Positions 43,916 to 52,228 of a DNA stretch of 64,000 nt are shown piece after piece. The position numbers and the translations under genes were made by a program. Numbering within the stretch: the stretch's first letter is position 1; each line of letters begins with the position of its first letter. Source of the DNA: VAZQ01 sp963771845 (GTDB lineage Bacteria > Pseudomonadota > Alphaproteobacteria > Rhizobiales > Xanthobacteraceae); NCBI GenBank assembly GCA_963771845.1, contig CAVYVC010000008.1, forward strand, positions 1-64,000, given 5' to 3'. The notes beneath the pieces were generated by a model, which had not been told where the DNA came from, made no database searches, and saw only the letters and a list, made by a program, of their open reading frames with translations.

Positions 43916-45445
43916 ATGTCTGTTGAACGCAAGCCCGTAGCGTTTGGAGATCTGCGCAGCTGGATCGCCGCGCTCAAGGCGCAGGGCGAGCTCGTGGAGA
44001 TCGGCGCCGAGGTGGATTGGAATATCGAGCTCGGCACCATCATGCGGCTCGCGCAAGGTCCCGGCACCGGCAAGGCGCTCCTGTTCAACAACATCAAGGA
44101 CTACAACCAGCCGGCAAGTCGGTGCCGGCGGATTTTCGGCTCCGCGCTCAACAGCTATCGGCGCATCGCCATGATGCTGGGCTTGCCGCCCGAGACCCAT
44201 CCGCGCGAGCTGGTCAAGCTCGGCCGTACCGTTCTCACCGGCAGCATCCCGCCCAGAATCGTCGCAAGCGGACCCGTAAAGGAGAACATTCTAAAAGGCC
44301 CTGATGTCGATCTTTATGAGTTTCCGGCGCCGCATTGGAACAGGCTCGACGGCGGCCGCTATCTTCTCACCTATGGCGGCTGCGTCACCAAGGACCCCGA
44401 CAGCGGGATCATGAATGTCGGAATCTATCGCGGCATGGTCGCCCGCCACGATCAAATCCCCATCCTGATGTGGCGGGCGCAGCATATCGGTCATCACGTC
44501 ACGGCCTGGCAGGCAGCCGGCCAGACCGAAATGCCGATTGCGGTTGCAATCGGATGGGAGCCTTCGCTTGGCTTCTGTGCCGGGACGCCGGTCGCCAAGG
44601 GTGTGTGCGAATATGACGTGATGGGGGCGATCCGCGGGCAACCGGTCGAGCTGGTAAAATGTGAAACAGTCGACCTCTATGTGCCGGCGACCGCGGAGAT
44701 CGTGATCGAGGGCTATCTCGGGCTCGACCCGCAGTCTTACGTGATGGAGGGCCCCTACGCCGAATTCACCGGCTATCTTGCAGGCGACCGCTCGCCCAAG
44801 CCCGCGATTCGCGTCACCTGCATCACTCACCGCAACGATCCGATCCTGCGCGGGACGATCGAGGGATCGATGCCCGGCAGCTATTCGGAAAACGCGGTCT
44901 GCTCCTCGATCATGCGCGCAGCAACCGCATGGAACGTGCTCGACCGCGCAGGCGTTCCGGACATTACCGATGTCTGGTGTCCACCGGTGCAGGCCGGCAT
45001 CAACACCCTTATCCAGATGAAGCAGAGCTATCGCGGGCAAGCCAAGCAGGCAGCCAATGCGCTCTGGGGCTCGTCAGCGGCGCATGTCCGGTACAAGCAC
45101 GTCACCGTGGTTGATGACGATATCGACATTCATGACTATGCCGCGGTCGATTGGGCGATTGCGTATCGCGTGAATGCAGGCGAAGACGATGTGGTCATCA
45201 TGCCGGCGACGTTCGGCTCGGGGCTCGATCCATCGACCCGCCGCCGTGATCGCAATCCCACCCTCTTTGGCACCGGCAAGTGGCACCGGGTGCTCATCGA
45301 TGCCACGGTCAATCTCGATTATGATCCCGACCCCGAGTTCGGCGGCGCCCGTTTTCCGCCGCTCGTCTGGCCGGACCGGGAAGACGTCGACAAGGCTTAT
45401 GCCCGCTGGCCCGAGCTGGGCCTGGGCAAGCCGACTACTCCCTGA
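43916..45445 (+). CDS. UbiD-family decarboxylase
   Basis: A 509-aa prenylated-FMN-type decarboxylase of the UbiD superfamily. Family segments are FGDLRSWIAALKAQGELVEI at the N-terminus, NVGIYRGMVARHDQIPILMWRAQHIGHH in the middle, then EGPYAEFTGYLAGDRSPKP and the catalytic E-x-x-x-R-E-like region, with a C-terminal DYAAVDWAIAYRVNAGEDDVV. ATG at 43916 is chosen; an open extension upstream to 43832 is just the MITE. The stop overlaps the next gene's ATG. The natural substrate (aromatic, heteroaromatic or alkenyl acid) is unknown. Confidence 0.9.
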   Translation: MSVERKPVAFGDLRSWIAALKAQGELVEIGAEVDWNIELGTIMRLAQGPGTGKALLFNNIKDYNQPASRCRRIFGSALNSYRRIAMMLGLPPETHPRELVKLGRTVLTGSIPPRIVASGPVKENILKGPDVDLYEFPAPHWNRLDGGRYLLTYGGCVTKDPDSGIMNVGIYRGMVARHDQIPILMWRAQHIGHHVTAWQAAGQTEMPIAVAIGWEPSLGFCAGTPVAKGVCEYDVMGAIRGQPVELVKCETVDLYVPATAEIVIEGYLGLDPQSYVMEGPYAEFTGYLAGDRSPKPAIRVTCITHRNDPILRGTIEGSMPGSYSENAVCSSIMRAATAWNVLDRAGVPDITDVWCPPVQAGINTLIQMKQSYRGQAKQAANALWGSSAAHVRYKHVTVVDDDIDIHDYAAVDWAIAYRVNAGEDDVVIMPATFGSGLDPSTRRRDRNPTLFGTGKWHRVLIDATVNLDYDPDPEFGGARFPPLVWPDREDVDKAYARWPELGLGKPTTP

Positions 45446-46413
45446 TGGCGCAAATGGAGATTGCGATGCCAACGACCGAATCGAGCGTGACCATCCCCTC
45501 GGCGGGGCTGCGCCTCGCCGGCACGTTGGGAGTCCCGCAGCCCGCAACCTCCCCCGCAAGCGGGGGAGGGAAGGGAGCGGGGCGCGATGAGTGCCGCGGC
45601 GCATTCCTGGTGCTGCACGGCTTCGGCAGCAGCAGGAATTCCTCAAACGTGCTGGCGCCAAGCAGGATTTTGAACGGTCTCGGTTATGTGACGCTCGCAT
45701 TCGACATGCGCGGCTGCGGTGACAGTGAAGGCGAGCATGGACGCGTGATCTGCCTCGAGCAGGTGGAGGACACCCGCAACGCCTTGACGTTTCTCGCGCA
45801 GCATCCTTCGGTCGATCCGCGCCGCATTGGCGTGATCGGATCGAGCTTTGGCGGCGCGGTCGCGGTTTACACCGCCGGCGTCGACGAGCGCGTAGCGGCG
45901 GTGATCTCCAATGGCGGCTGGGGTGACGGCGAACGGAAATTTCGCGGTCAGCACAAGAGCCCGCAGGAGTGGGCGCGCTTCACGAACATGCTCAGGGAGG
46001 GCCGCGAGCATCGCGCCAGGACCGGGAAATCGCTGATGGTCCCGCGTTACGATATCGTGCCAATCCCACCTCACCTGCGCGACAATCTCGCCGGCAACGC
46101 AATCGAATCGTTTCCAGCCGAGACCGCGCAAAGCATGTTCGACTTCCGCGCCGACGTCGTCGTCGGCCGCATTGCGCCACGCCCGCTGCTGCTGCTGCAT
46201 GCCGCCGACAATTCGGTCACACCGACCGAGCAGTCGATCGAGCTGTTCAAGCGGGCCGGCCAGCCAACCGAGCTGCATCTGATCAGCAACGCCGATCATT
46301 TCATGTTTGGTGAAGGCAACACGCGGGTCTGGGATCTACTGCGTGGGTGGCTCGGCGAATATTTGCCGGCGGTTACGGCGATTCCCAAACGTGCTGCGGA
46401 ATTGGCTCACTAG
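45445..46413 (+). CDS. Alpha/beta hydrolase with an embedded palindromic repeat
   Basis: A 322-aa serine hydrolase. The oxyanion region is LVLHGFGSSRNSS, the nucleophile elbow GSSFGG near 131, the acid in HAADNSVTP and the His in SNADHFMFG. Between the first two strands the coding sequence holds a CCTCCCCCGC-AA-GCGGGGGAGG palindrome (45548-45569) that encodes TSPASGGGKGAGRDE, a loop absent from typical members. It is coupled to the UbiD gene by a shared ATG/TGA, suggesting a joint catabolic role. Confidence 0.88.
   Translation: MAQMEIAMPTTESSVTIPSAGLRLAGTLGVPQPATSPASGGGKGAGRDECRGAFLVLHGFGSSRNSSNVLAPSRILNGLGYVTLAFDMRGCGDSEGEHGRVICLEQVEDTRNALTFLAQHPSVDPRRIGVIGSSFGGAVAVYTAGVDERVAAVISNGGWGDGERKFRGQHKSPQEWARFTNMLREGREHRARTGKSLMVPRYDIVPIPPHLRDNLAGNAIESFPAETAQSMFDFRADVVVGRIAPRPLLLLHAADNSVTPTEQSIELFKRAGQPTELHLISNADHFMFGEGNTRVWDLLRGWLGEYLPAVTAIPKRAAELAH
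45548..45569. repeat. In-frame palindromic repeat inside the hydrolase gene
   Basis: CCTCCCCCGC, AA, GCGGGGGAGG: a perfect 10-bp stem. Nearly the same unit occurs in frame inside the gene at 49018-51024 and as a degenerate form at about 46440-46470. Confidence 0.85.
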
Positions 46414-46439
46414 CGGTTCGCACGACGTGCGGCGCCACA

Positions 46440-46470
46440 GCGTCCCCTCCCCCGCTTGCAGGAGAGGGAG
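46440..46470. repeat. Degenerate copy of the CCTCCCCCGC palindrome
   Basis: CCCCTCCCCCGC-TT-GCAGGAGAGGG is a decayed form of the hairpin at 45548-45569. It is intergenic, between the hydrolase and the TIR gene. Confidence 0.6.
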
Positions 46471-46576
46471 CAGACCCGTCGCGTGCCGCCGGTGTGCGTC
46501 CTCGCGCGCAGTTTCACCGTCCGCATCGCTTCAAGGCTGCTGGAGCTGGTAACTCAATCAACGTTGAGCTCCGACC

Positions 46577-47383
46577 GTGACCGGCAACGCCCCACAATCG
46601 TTCACTCAGGCCTTCATTTCGTACTCGCGCGCCGACTGGACTTACGTCGAAATTCTCGCTCGTGAAATGCGAGCTGTCGGAATCTCCACCTGGGTGGACA
46701 TCGAAAACATCCGGCCGGGCGACCAGTGGCGGCCGACTATTGAACTGGCAATCAAAACCTCTCGAGCCTTCGTGTTCTGCGTCTCGCCGTTTTCGCTGGA
46801 GAGCCATCGAACCTATTGGGAGTTCGAAGAGGCGTTATCCAAAGGTCTCATCATTTTCCCCGTGATGATTGAACCGACCCCGATCGAAATGGTCCCGGAG
46901 CGGCTCCGGCGATACCAGTTTCTGGAACTCTTCCGCGATCCTCCGTCTCTCGGCCCGAAGCGCGCCGCTCGAGAGCTTGGGCGATTACTCGGGCTGCAAC
47001 TCGCTGATTTACCGGCCTTGCAGGCGCCCGATCCGATCGACGCGCTTTTCCTGCGCTTTGGAAATTTCGAAAGCCGAATTGAGCCGCTATCGTTGCTAGC
47101 CTGCGAGATTGACCAAGATGCTGCCGTGGTGGATCTGACCGTCAGCAATCTCGATCGTACGGGCTTTAGGGTGATTACAGAGCGGTTGGAATATTGCCGT
47201 TTCGTCTATGCGTTAGTGGGCGGAGCTGTAAACACTGATGAGCTCGCCTTGATCTGCGGTACGGCATCTGTCATCCTCGGTCCCAAGCGGGTTTGTTTGA
47301 TCGGTGCATCGGGCGGAGCGGCTATCGCCTCAAAGCTCGCAGATTTGCTTCAGGCGCGATTTATCCAGTATGAGGTGAGTTAG
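46577..47383 (+). CDS. TIR-domain protein (defence-type NADase candidate)
   Basis: A 268-aa protein with an N-terminal TIR domain at about 10-145 (QAFISYSRADWTYVEILAREM; WVDIENIRPGDQW; FVFCVSPFSLESHRTYWEFEEAL, where the Glu of the WEFEEA segment is the likely catalytic residue). The C-terminal 110 residues (VVDLTVSNLDRTGFRVITERL, GGAVNTDELALICG, VCLIGASGGAAIASKL) form an alpha/beta region I do not recognise. GTG start at 46577. It is followed 78 bp later by the HAD-SIR2 gene on the same strand. Intact, unlike its neighbours. Confidence 0.85.
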   Translation: MTGNAPQSFTQAFISYSRADWTYVEILAREMRAVGISTWVDIENIRPGDQWRPTIELAIKTSRAFVFCVSPFSLESHRTYWEFEEALSKGLIIFPVMIEPTPIEMVPERLRRYQFLELFRDPPSLGPKRAARELGRLLGLQLADLPALQAPDPIDALFLRFGNFESRIEPLSLLACEIDQDAAVVDLTVSNLDRTGFRVITERLEYCRFVYALVGGAVNTDELALICGTASVILGPKRVCLIGASGGAAIASKLADLLQARFIQYEVS

Positions 47384-47461
47384 GTCGTCAACTCGTAGGC
47401 TGGAAGACATTCGCGCCGAACCCGATCTCAAATCTGCCGACAGCCGGTCGCTGGAGTGTTC

Positions 47462-48690
47462 ATGAGCGGTTTGGTTATCTGGAACTCGACGGCCCAATCT
47501 TCAATTCGCGCCAAGCCAGGGATATCGCGTTTGCTCGTGTTGCCGAGCATTTCACTCCGCCCTCGACACATTACAAACTCTTTCCACTATACAGCCCACG
47601 CCAAACGATATGCCTCGCTTATTCCGACAGGAATCTCGGGAGCGATGTTCTTGATGAGATGGAAGCCTACTTCCGGGCGGAGTTGCTGAAGGCCGAAGCG
47701 GATATCAAAGTCGACCGTGAGGTGTTGCTCGAAACCATCGAAAATCTGTTCAATGCGAATTGCCAGCAGGCGATACTTTCGCTTCGATCTGAAAGCGGGT
47801 TGATGAATTTGTTGGAGAGGAACCGACTTACGCGGTTTGTCGGGATAGTTCACGCGCGCGAAACCCCACCTGCGAACAAGCCATCGCCGGACGCGATCTT
47901 GTCAATTATGCAAAAAGCCGGAGTGGATAAGGCCGAAACCCTGCTCGTCGGCGACAGCGATCTTGATCTTGGTGCTGCGCACGAAGCCGGCATTGTTTAC
48001 CTTCACGCGGGATGGAGTAACGAGCCCGTTTCAGTTGCCCGCACGCAGGCCGACCAGATACTTACTCGACCGTCGGAAGTCGAACAGATTGTAGATCAGG
48101 GGTTCACGCAGCTTTCGCAAAGAGAACAGTCTCGGAGAACGCTAAAGAATCTTGTCCGCTTCGAAAAGTTCTCATTTTTTGCGGGGGCGGGAGTATCTAT
48201 TGCGTCCGGACTTGGCAGCTGGCGCGAGTGTTTTTTACCTCTTCTCAAGAAACATCTACCTGAGAACTCACTGACAGGCTTTTCGCTGCCTGAAATCGTG
48301 CAGTTGATCATCGCCGATCAGAGCCGAGCCCAGCTAATTTTTGACGATTTCAAGGAAGCCACCGCCCCAGCGAGAACCCAATCCGTATCATTACTCGATG
48401 GTCCGTTCACATGTGACACGATATGGACGACGAATTACGACAACCTTGAGCTGAAACTCCTCCGGTCGACCGATGGCGGTTCTACGCGGCGACGAGGAGC
48501 TAAAGGCAGATGCAAGGATGGCCGAAAGCCTGCAGGCATGGCGATTTCTGATTTCCGACGACGTTCGACCTGTCGGAGGAAATCGACGGAAATATGGCGC
48601 TATTTGAAGATGAATATCGACATCCTACTGCTATTTGTCGGTGTGTCGTTTAGCAGATCCGACATGCGGCGATCATTTCGATCATGAAAT
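47462..48690 (+). pseudogene. HAD-hydrolase-SIR2 fusion with frameshifts
   Basis: ATG at 47462 has GGAG before it, but a T appears missing in the TTT run at 47470-47472; restoring it gives MSGFGYLELDGPIFNSRQ, a HAD motif I with Glu in place of the first Asp. HAD motifs II-IV follow (ILSLRSES, NKPSPDAI, LLVGDSDLDLGAA). A SIR2 domain then starts at about 48170 (FSFFAGAGVSIASGLGSW; IWTTNYDNLELKL with the catalytic Asn). Past 48470 the SIR2 remainder is scattered over three frames (AVLRGDEELKAD; PTTFDLSEEIDGN; IDILLLFVGVSFSRSD). SIR2 domains of this type deplete NAD+ in phage defence. Confidence 0.72.
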
Positions 48691-49017
48691 GATCAGAAGA
48701 TGCATTTTGTCCTGGCAAAGCGGCCTTCAGACGCAACCAGCGGATAATTGCGAACAAGCAGATCGAGGTGCTCCGTCAATTTGCTGTTCGACGATTATAC
48801 CGCACTTTGGCAGGGCAACATGGCCCGGGTGGTGGGCGGGGCTGGGGTCGATCCTCCCCCGCCACGAGGAGGATCCGCTCTGCGCGATAACATCGAAAAC
48901 GAACTCTCGTATGGGACGAGACCACAACCAGAGGTCAGAAAGTCGGAAGGTGCGCGGCACCAATGGGTCTCTGAATTTCCGCAGGCGGAGCGGATTCAAT
49001 GCCACGCCGAGCCCGGT
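48691..49017. other. Remnant of the SIR2 gene 3' end
   Basis: No intact gene. Short segments in different frames (RIIANKQIEVLRQF near 48735-48780; LLFDDYTALWQGN near 48782-48820) look like the decayed C-terminus of the SIR2 protein. The rest is GC-rich with no signal I can name. Confidence 0.45.
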
Positions 49018-51024
49018 TCAGTGCAGCGGCCGGATCGGGCGCTGGCGATAGATTGCCACCCATTCGGCGTTCTCCCTCATCGCCTCGACACCCAGCTCGT
49101 GATAGAGCGCGTGCGCGAGCGGCATCGTCTCCTCGTCCAGGTCCTGGGGGAGCAGATTGCAGGCGCGCTCGAACAGCATGCGCATCCGGTCGTACTGACG
49201 CGCCTGCGCATTGAATGCGAGCCGCTCAGCATATCCGGTCAAAACCGCGGCTATGCCCGGCAATATTCCAAGTAACAGCACAATCGCCTGCGGCAGCCAA
49301 TGATAATCGGGCCGAAATATCAGCAGATAGAGGAACATCGGAACGAATACAAAAGGGGAGAGCAGCAGTAGCACGCTGGAATGCGCCTCATTTGATTCGG
49401 CGCGTTCATTGTGGCGTGCGCCCTGCCTGCGATAAAATTCCAGCTGACCGCGGATCCAATATCGCTTCGCAATGGCGTGTCCGACCGGATCAATCTTATG
49501 GGAGGGGCGCCGGTCGGGCTTGTCCAGGCGTTCGACCGTGCGCAGGCACATTTTCACCCAGGCAAGCTCGCTCGGTTGCTGGATCGGGTAGGCATTGGCG
49601 ATTGCCCCGACCGGATTGATATCCACGACAGAACTGTCGGGCGCGCCGCCAGCATTCACCTTGGCATCGAGATAGCGCGATCCAATGCCGAGAATTTTCC
49701 AGAACACCGCGACCCGCAGCGCCTCGGCGAGAGCGCGATAGTCCAGATATCGCTCCTGATGACGGCCGCGCACGGCGCGGACGAACAGAACAAGCATCGC
49801 GATGAAAGACAGAAAATAGGCGCCCAACAATATGATGCTTATGCTGGTACTGAATTCGGCATGTGTGAACAACGCGAAGCACAGGAACGCGATGAAGCCG
49901 GCGAGGAAGAGCAGGATCCAATCGGCCTTGAACTGGGCTTGGCGCTCCTGCCCAAGCGTATCCGCGACGGCATGCAGACGGCACCAGAGCGGCGCCACAT
50001 CGAGCGCATGCTTCTTGACGTCAGCGCCCCCACCCTTCCCTCCCCCGCAAGCGGGGGAGGGTAAGGGTGGGGGCGGGCTGCCATGGGAATCGCTGAAGAG
50101 CAAATCCAGGTTTCGCGCCACGTGCGCCGGTCCATCGGGCCGTTTCGAAAGTAAAGCAGCGTCTTGATTGAAGTGCTGGGTCAGCCCGATCAGCACCTCG
50201 AAGTTCTCCCAGGATGCGAACTCCTGCCTTTCCCTCGCGGGCAACCTGAAGCCGCCGTCCTTAACCTCGCGCCATAAGAAGTGTGCAATGAACGTTGCGG
50301 CTGCACGCCGCCCCCGGCGAACGGCGCTGCCGCGGTAACGGCCGATCACATCCTTTCCCCAAGGCCGAACGACAATCTCGTCCGTGCCGTTCGCGTTTTT
50401 CATTCGGGGGGTGAGAATCTGGATCACCGGGCCGATTTCAGATGCATCGAGGCTCATGCGCGGCGAACCGCTGATCTTGAGCGGAATCCCATCGCGCTTG
50501 AAGGTGACGACCTCCGCTGAGCCGCCAGGACGGGGCTCTATTTCGTTGCCATCCCAGAGGGCGAGCAGGACGTGGCAGTGCTGGACAATGAAGATGCCGA
50601 GCGCGCGATATTGGGCATTTCTTTTGTCCTCATCGACGCGAAGCGCCTCGACCGAACTGCCTCGCAAGGGCATGACCGGGGCGGCGATGGCTTGCGCGAA
50701 TAACGCATCGAATTCCGCGAGATTGCCGGGCTTCAATCCCGGCTCGAAGTCGCGTCGATATTCATCGAGCGGCATGGGCAAGGGCGTGATGAGCCGCGCA
50801 CCCTGCGCGAGCGCAACGCGCGCGACCAGCCGGTCGGCGCCCTCGGCGAGCGCCGAAAGCACGATGACCGGCGTTTCGTCTTCCTTGCCGAGGAAGTCGC
50901 GCCGCAGCGACGCGAGCACGCCGGCAACCTCACGCTCCAGCCGCGGGATATCCTGATCGCGCAAATCGCGGTGGCCGGTCACCCCGATCACCAGCGGGAG
51001 GCGGTCCGGCAAGGAATCCGTCAT
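49018..51024 (-). CDS. SLOG-domain protein with C-terminal membrane region
   Basis: A 668-aa protein. The N-terminal domain (about 8-110; LVIGVTGHRDLRDQDI, VIVLSALAEGADRLVARVAL, ARLITPLPMPLDEYRRDF) is a SLOG/DprA-YspA-like Rossmann fold thought to bind nucleotide signals. The middle is poorly conserved. Four TM helices follow in two pairs (WILLFLAGFIAFLCFALF; ISIILLGAYFLSFIAMLVLF; SSVLLLLSPFVFVPMFLYLL; QAIVLLLGILPGIAAVL). An in-frame palindromic repeat encodes PPPPLPSPACGGGKGGGA. SLOG-TM pairs are predicted pore-forming effectors of nucleotide-signalling defence systems. It faces the TIR/HAD-SIR2 genes convergently. Confidence 0.7.
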   Translation of the reverse strand: MTDSLPDRLPLVIGVTGHRDLRDQDIPRLEREVAGVLASLRRDFLGKEDETPVIVLSALAEGADRLVARVALAQGARLITPLPMPLDEYRRDFEPGLKPGNLAEFDALFAQAIAAPVMPLRGSSVEALRVDEDKRNAQYRALGIFIVQHCHVLLALWDGNEIEPRPGGSAEVVTFKRDGIPLKISGSPRMSLDASEIGPVIQILTPRMKNANGTDEIVVRPWGKDVIGRYRGSAVRRGRRAAATFIAHFLWREVKDGGFRLPARERQEFASWENFEVLIGLTQHFNQDAALLSKRPDGPAHVARNLDLLFSDSHGSPPPPLPSPACGGGKGGGADVKKHALDVAPLWCRLHAVADTLGQERQAQFKADWILLFLAGFIAFLCFALFTHAEFSTSISIILLGAYFLSFIAMLVLFVRAVRGRHQERYLDYRALAEALRVAVFWKILGIGSRYLDAKVNAGGAPDSSVVDINPVGAIANAYPIQQPSELAWVKMCLRTVERLDKPDRRPSHKIDPVGHAIAKRYWIRGQLEFYRRQGARHNERAESNEAHSSVLLLLSPFVFVPMFLYLLIFRPDYHWLPQAIVLLLGILPGIAAVLTGYAERLAFNAQARQYDRMRMLFERACNLLPQDLDEETMPLAHALYHELGVEAMRENAEWVAIYRQRPIRPLH
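50026..50073. repeat. Long palindromic repeat inside the SLOG-TM gene
   Basis: An extended hairpin: CCCCCACCCTT, CCTCCCCCGC, AA, GCGGGGGAGG, AAGGGTGGGGG with two small interruptions. It shares the core of 45548-45569 and is translated in frame on the minus strand. Confidence 0.85.
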
Positions 51025-51370
51025 TAGCTCTCCTGTGGTTTAGAGCCAGTTTCGATGACGTTCGATCACCACGCGATTGTGCAGCCCGCGGTACCTCTCC
51101 CCGGAGGGGAGAGGTGGACCTGCTGACTCGATCTCAGCGAAACACGCTCTAGTTCTCCTGCGGTTTGCGCCAGGCGCGCCAGCGAAACGTATCTCACAGG
51201 CGACCGATTAGAAACAGGATCACGGCTGGCGATGCCGCCGCTCCAGTGTGGCCAAGTTGATACACCTTCGAGATTCCATATCCGTTGCGTAAAAACGCAC
51301 GTGGACTGTTCGTCCTCATCGCCTCTAAATTCACCCTCGAGTGTATGCGTTTGTTGCGTGGGGTGGCGTA
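51025..51370. other. Intergenic region with a short MITE, no gene
   Basis: Between the divergent SLOG-TM and barrel genes. Apart from the 111-bp repeat at 51041-51151 I see no coding sequence; the 51160-51340 part is AT-richer and probably carries the barrel promoter. Confidence 0.5.
51041..51151. repeat. MITE-like palindromic element, copy B (short form)
   Basis: A 111-bp element with TAGAGC...GCTCTA ends. The imperfect terminal repeat extends inward (AGTTTCGATGA on the left; TGTTTCGCTGA as reverse complement of the right). It contains a single CCTCTCCCC-GGAG-GGGAGAGG hairpin, unlike copies A and C, which hold two. Confidence 0.8.
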
Positions 51371-52216
51371 ATGCGTAGGGGCTGGAACACGCTCGGCTGG
51401 GCGTCAGCGTTTGCGGTGTGTTCGTTTTGCGCGAACGCGCAAACCTTCAGCTGGAACTGGACCGGCTTCTATGTCGGCGTGGATGCCGGCATCATCTCAA
51501 GCCGCTCGTTCAGCTCGACGCAGGCAACCTTTTCTCCCACGCCATACCTACTCGGTATTCCCGGAGCGACCGGCACGATAACAACTTTCAACTCCGCCGC
51601 CGTGGATACGCTCAACGCGCGCGGCACAGAAGGCGGCGTCCACGCGGGTTTCAACTGGCAGCTCAAGCCATTTACCGTCGGACTCGAGATCGATTATGGC
51701 GCATTCAGAACGAGTGCGGTGCGCGACGCCACGGTCCCACTTTCATCGACGGTGGTCTCGCAGCTGCATAGCGAGTCGAGCACGAATTGGTTGTTCACGG
51801 TGCGGCCACGCGTCGGCTGGGTCTACAGCGTCCTCTATGGGTACATTACCGGCGGTGCCGCATTCACAACAATCAATGCAAGCACGCTTTACAGCGACAA
51901 TGCCAATGCGCGAGTACCAAACGGATTTGTGACCACGTCACAATCGAAGGCTGGATGGACTATAGGCGCGGGCCTGGAAGTCGCAATCGCGCCGCGCTGG
52001 ACCCTGCGGGCCGAATATTTGCGGGTGGAATTTTCCGGAGTTACTGGAGCAGGACGGATTACAAATCCCGTGAACGGCTTCTTCAACCCCATAAGTCTGA
52101 GCGCCGATCACAAGAGCGATATCGTTCGGGTGGGCGTGACCCACAAATTCCAGTGGTGGTTTGAGGAGCCGGTGCCGCCGGTAGCGCCGGGGCCGGTCGT
52201 CGTTACGAAGGACTGA
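51371..52216 (+). CDS. Outer-membrane beta-barrel protein (Omp25/RopB-like)
   Basis: A 281-aa protein from the ATG at 51371. The signal peptide (TLGWASAFAVCSFCANAQ) is followed by WNWTGFYVGVDAGI, the standard opening of Rhizobiales porin-like barrels, then alternating strands (GGVHAGFNWQLKPFTVGLEID; WTIGAGLEVAIAPRWTLRAEY). The end strand VGVTHKFQWWF precedes a Pro/Val-rich extension. It is a surface-exposed structural protein of unknown ligand. Confidence 0.88.
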   Translation: MRRGWNTLGWASAFAVCSFCANAQTFSWNWTGFYVGVDAGIISSRSFSSTQATFSPTPYLLGIPGATGTITTFNSAAVDTLNARGTEGGVHAGFNWQLKPFTVGLEIDYGAFRTSAVRDATVPLSSTVVSQLHSESSTNWLFTVRPRVGWVYSVLYGYITGGAAFTTINASTLYSDNANARVPNGFVTTSQSKAGWTIGAGLEVAIAPRWTLRAEYLRVEFSGVTGAGRITNPVNGFFNPISLSADHKSDIVRVGVTHKFQWWFEEPVPPVAPGPVVVTKD

Positions 52217-52228
52217 AGAGCAGGCGTC

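Noticed and set aside
48748..49275. 175-aa plus-strand frame after the SIR2 remnant
   Set aside because: Most of it is antisense to the SLOG-TM gene; only the first 20 or so residues look like SIR2 remnant.
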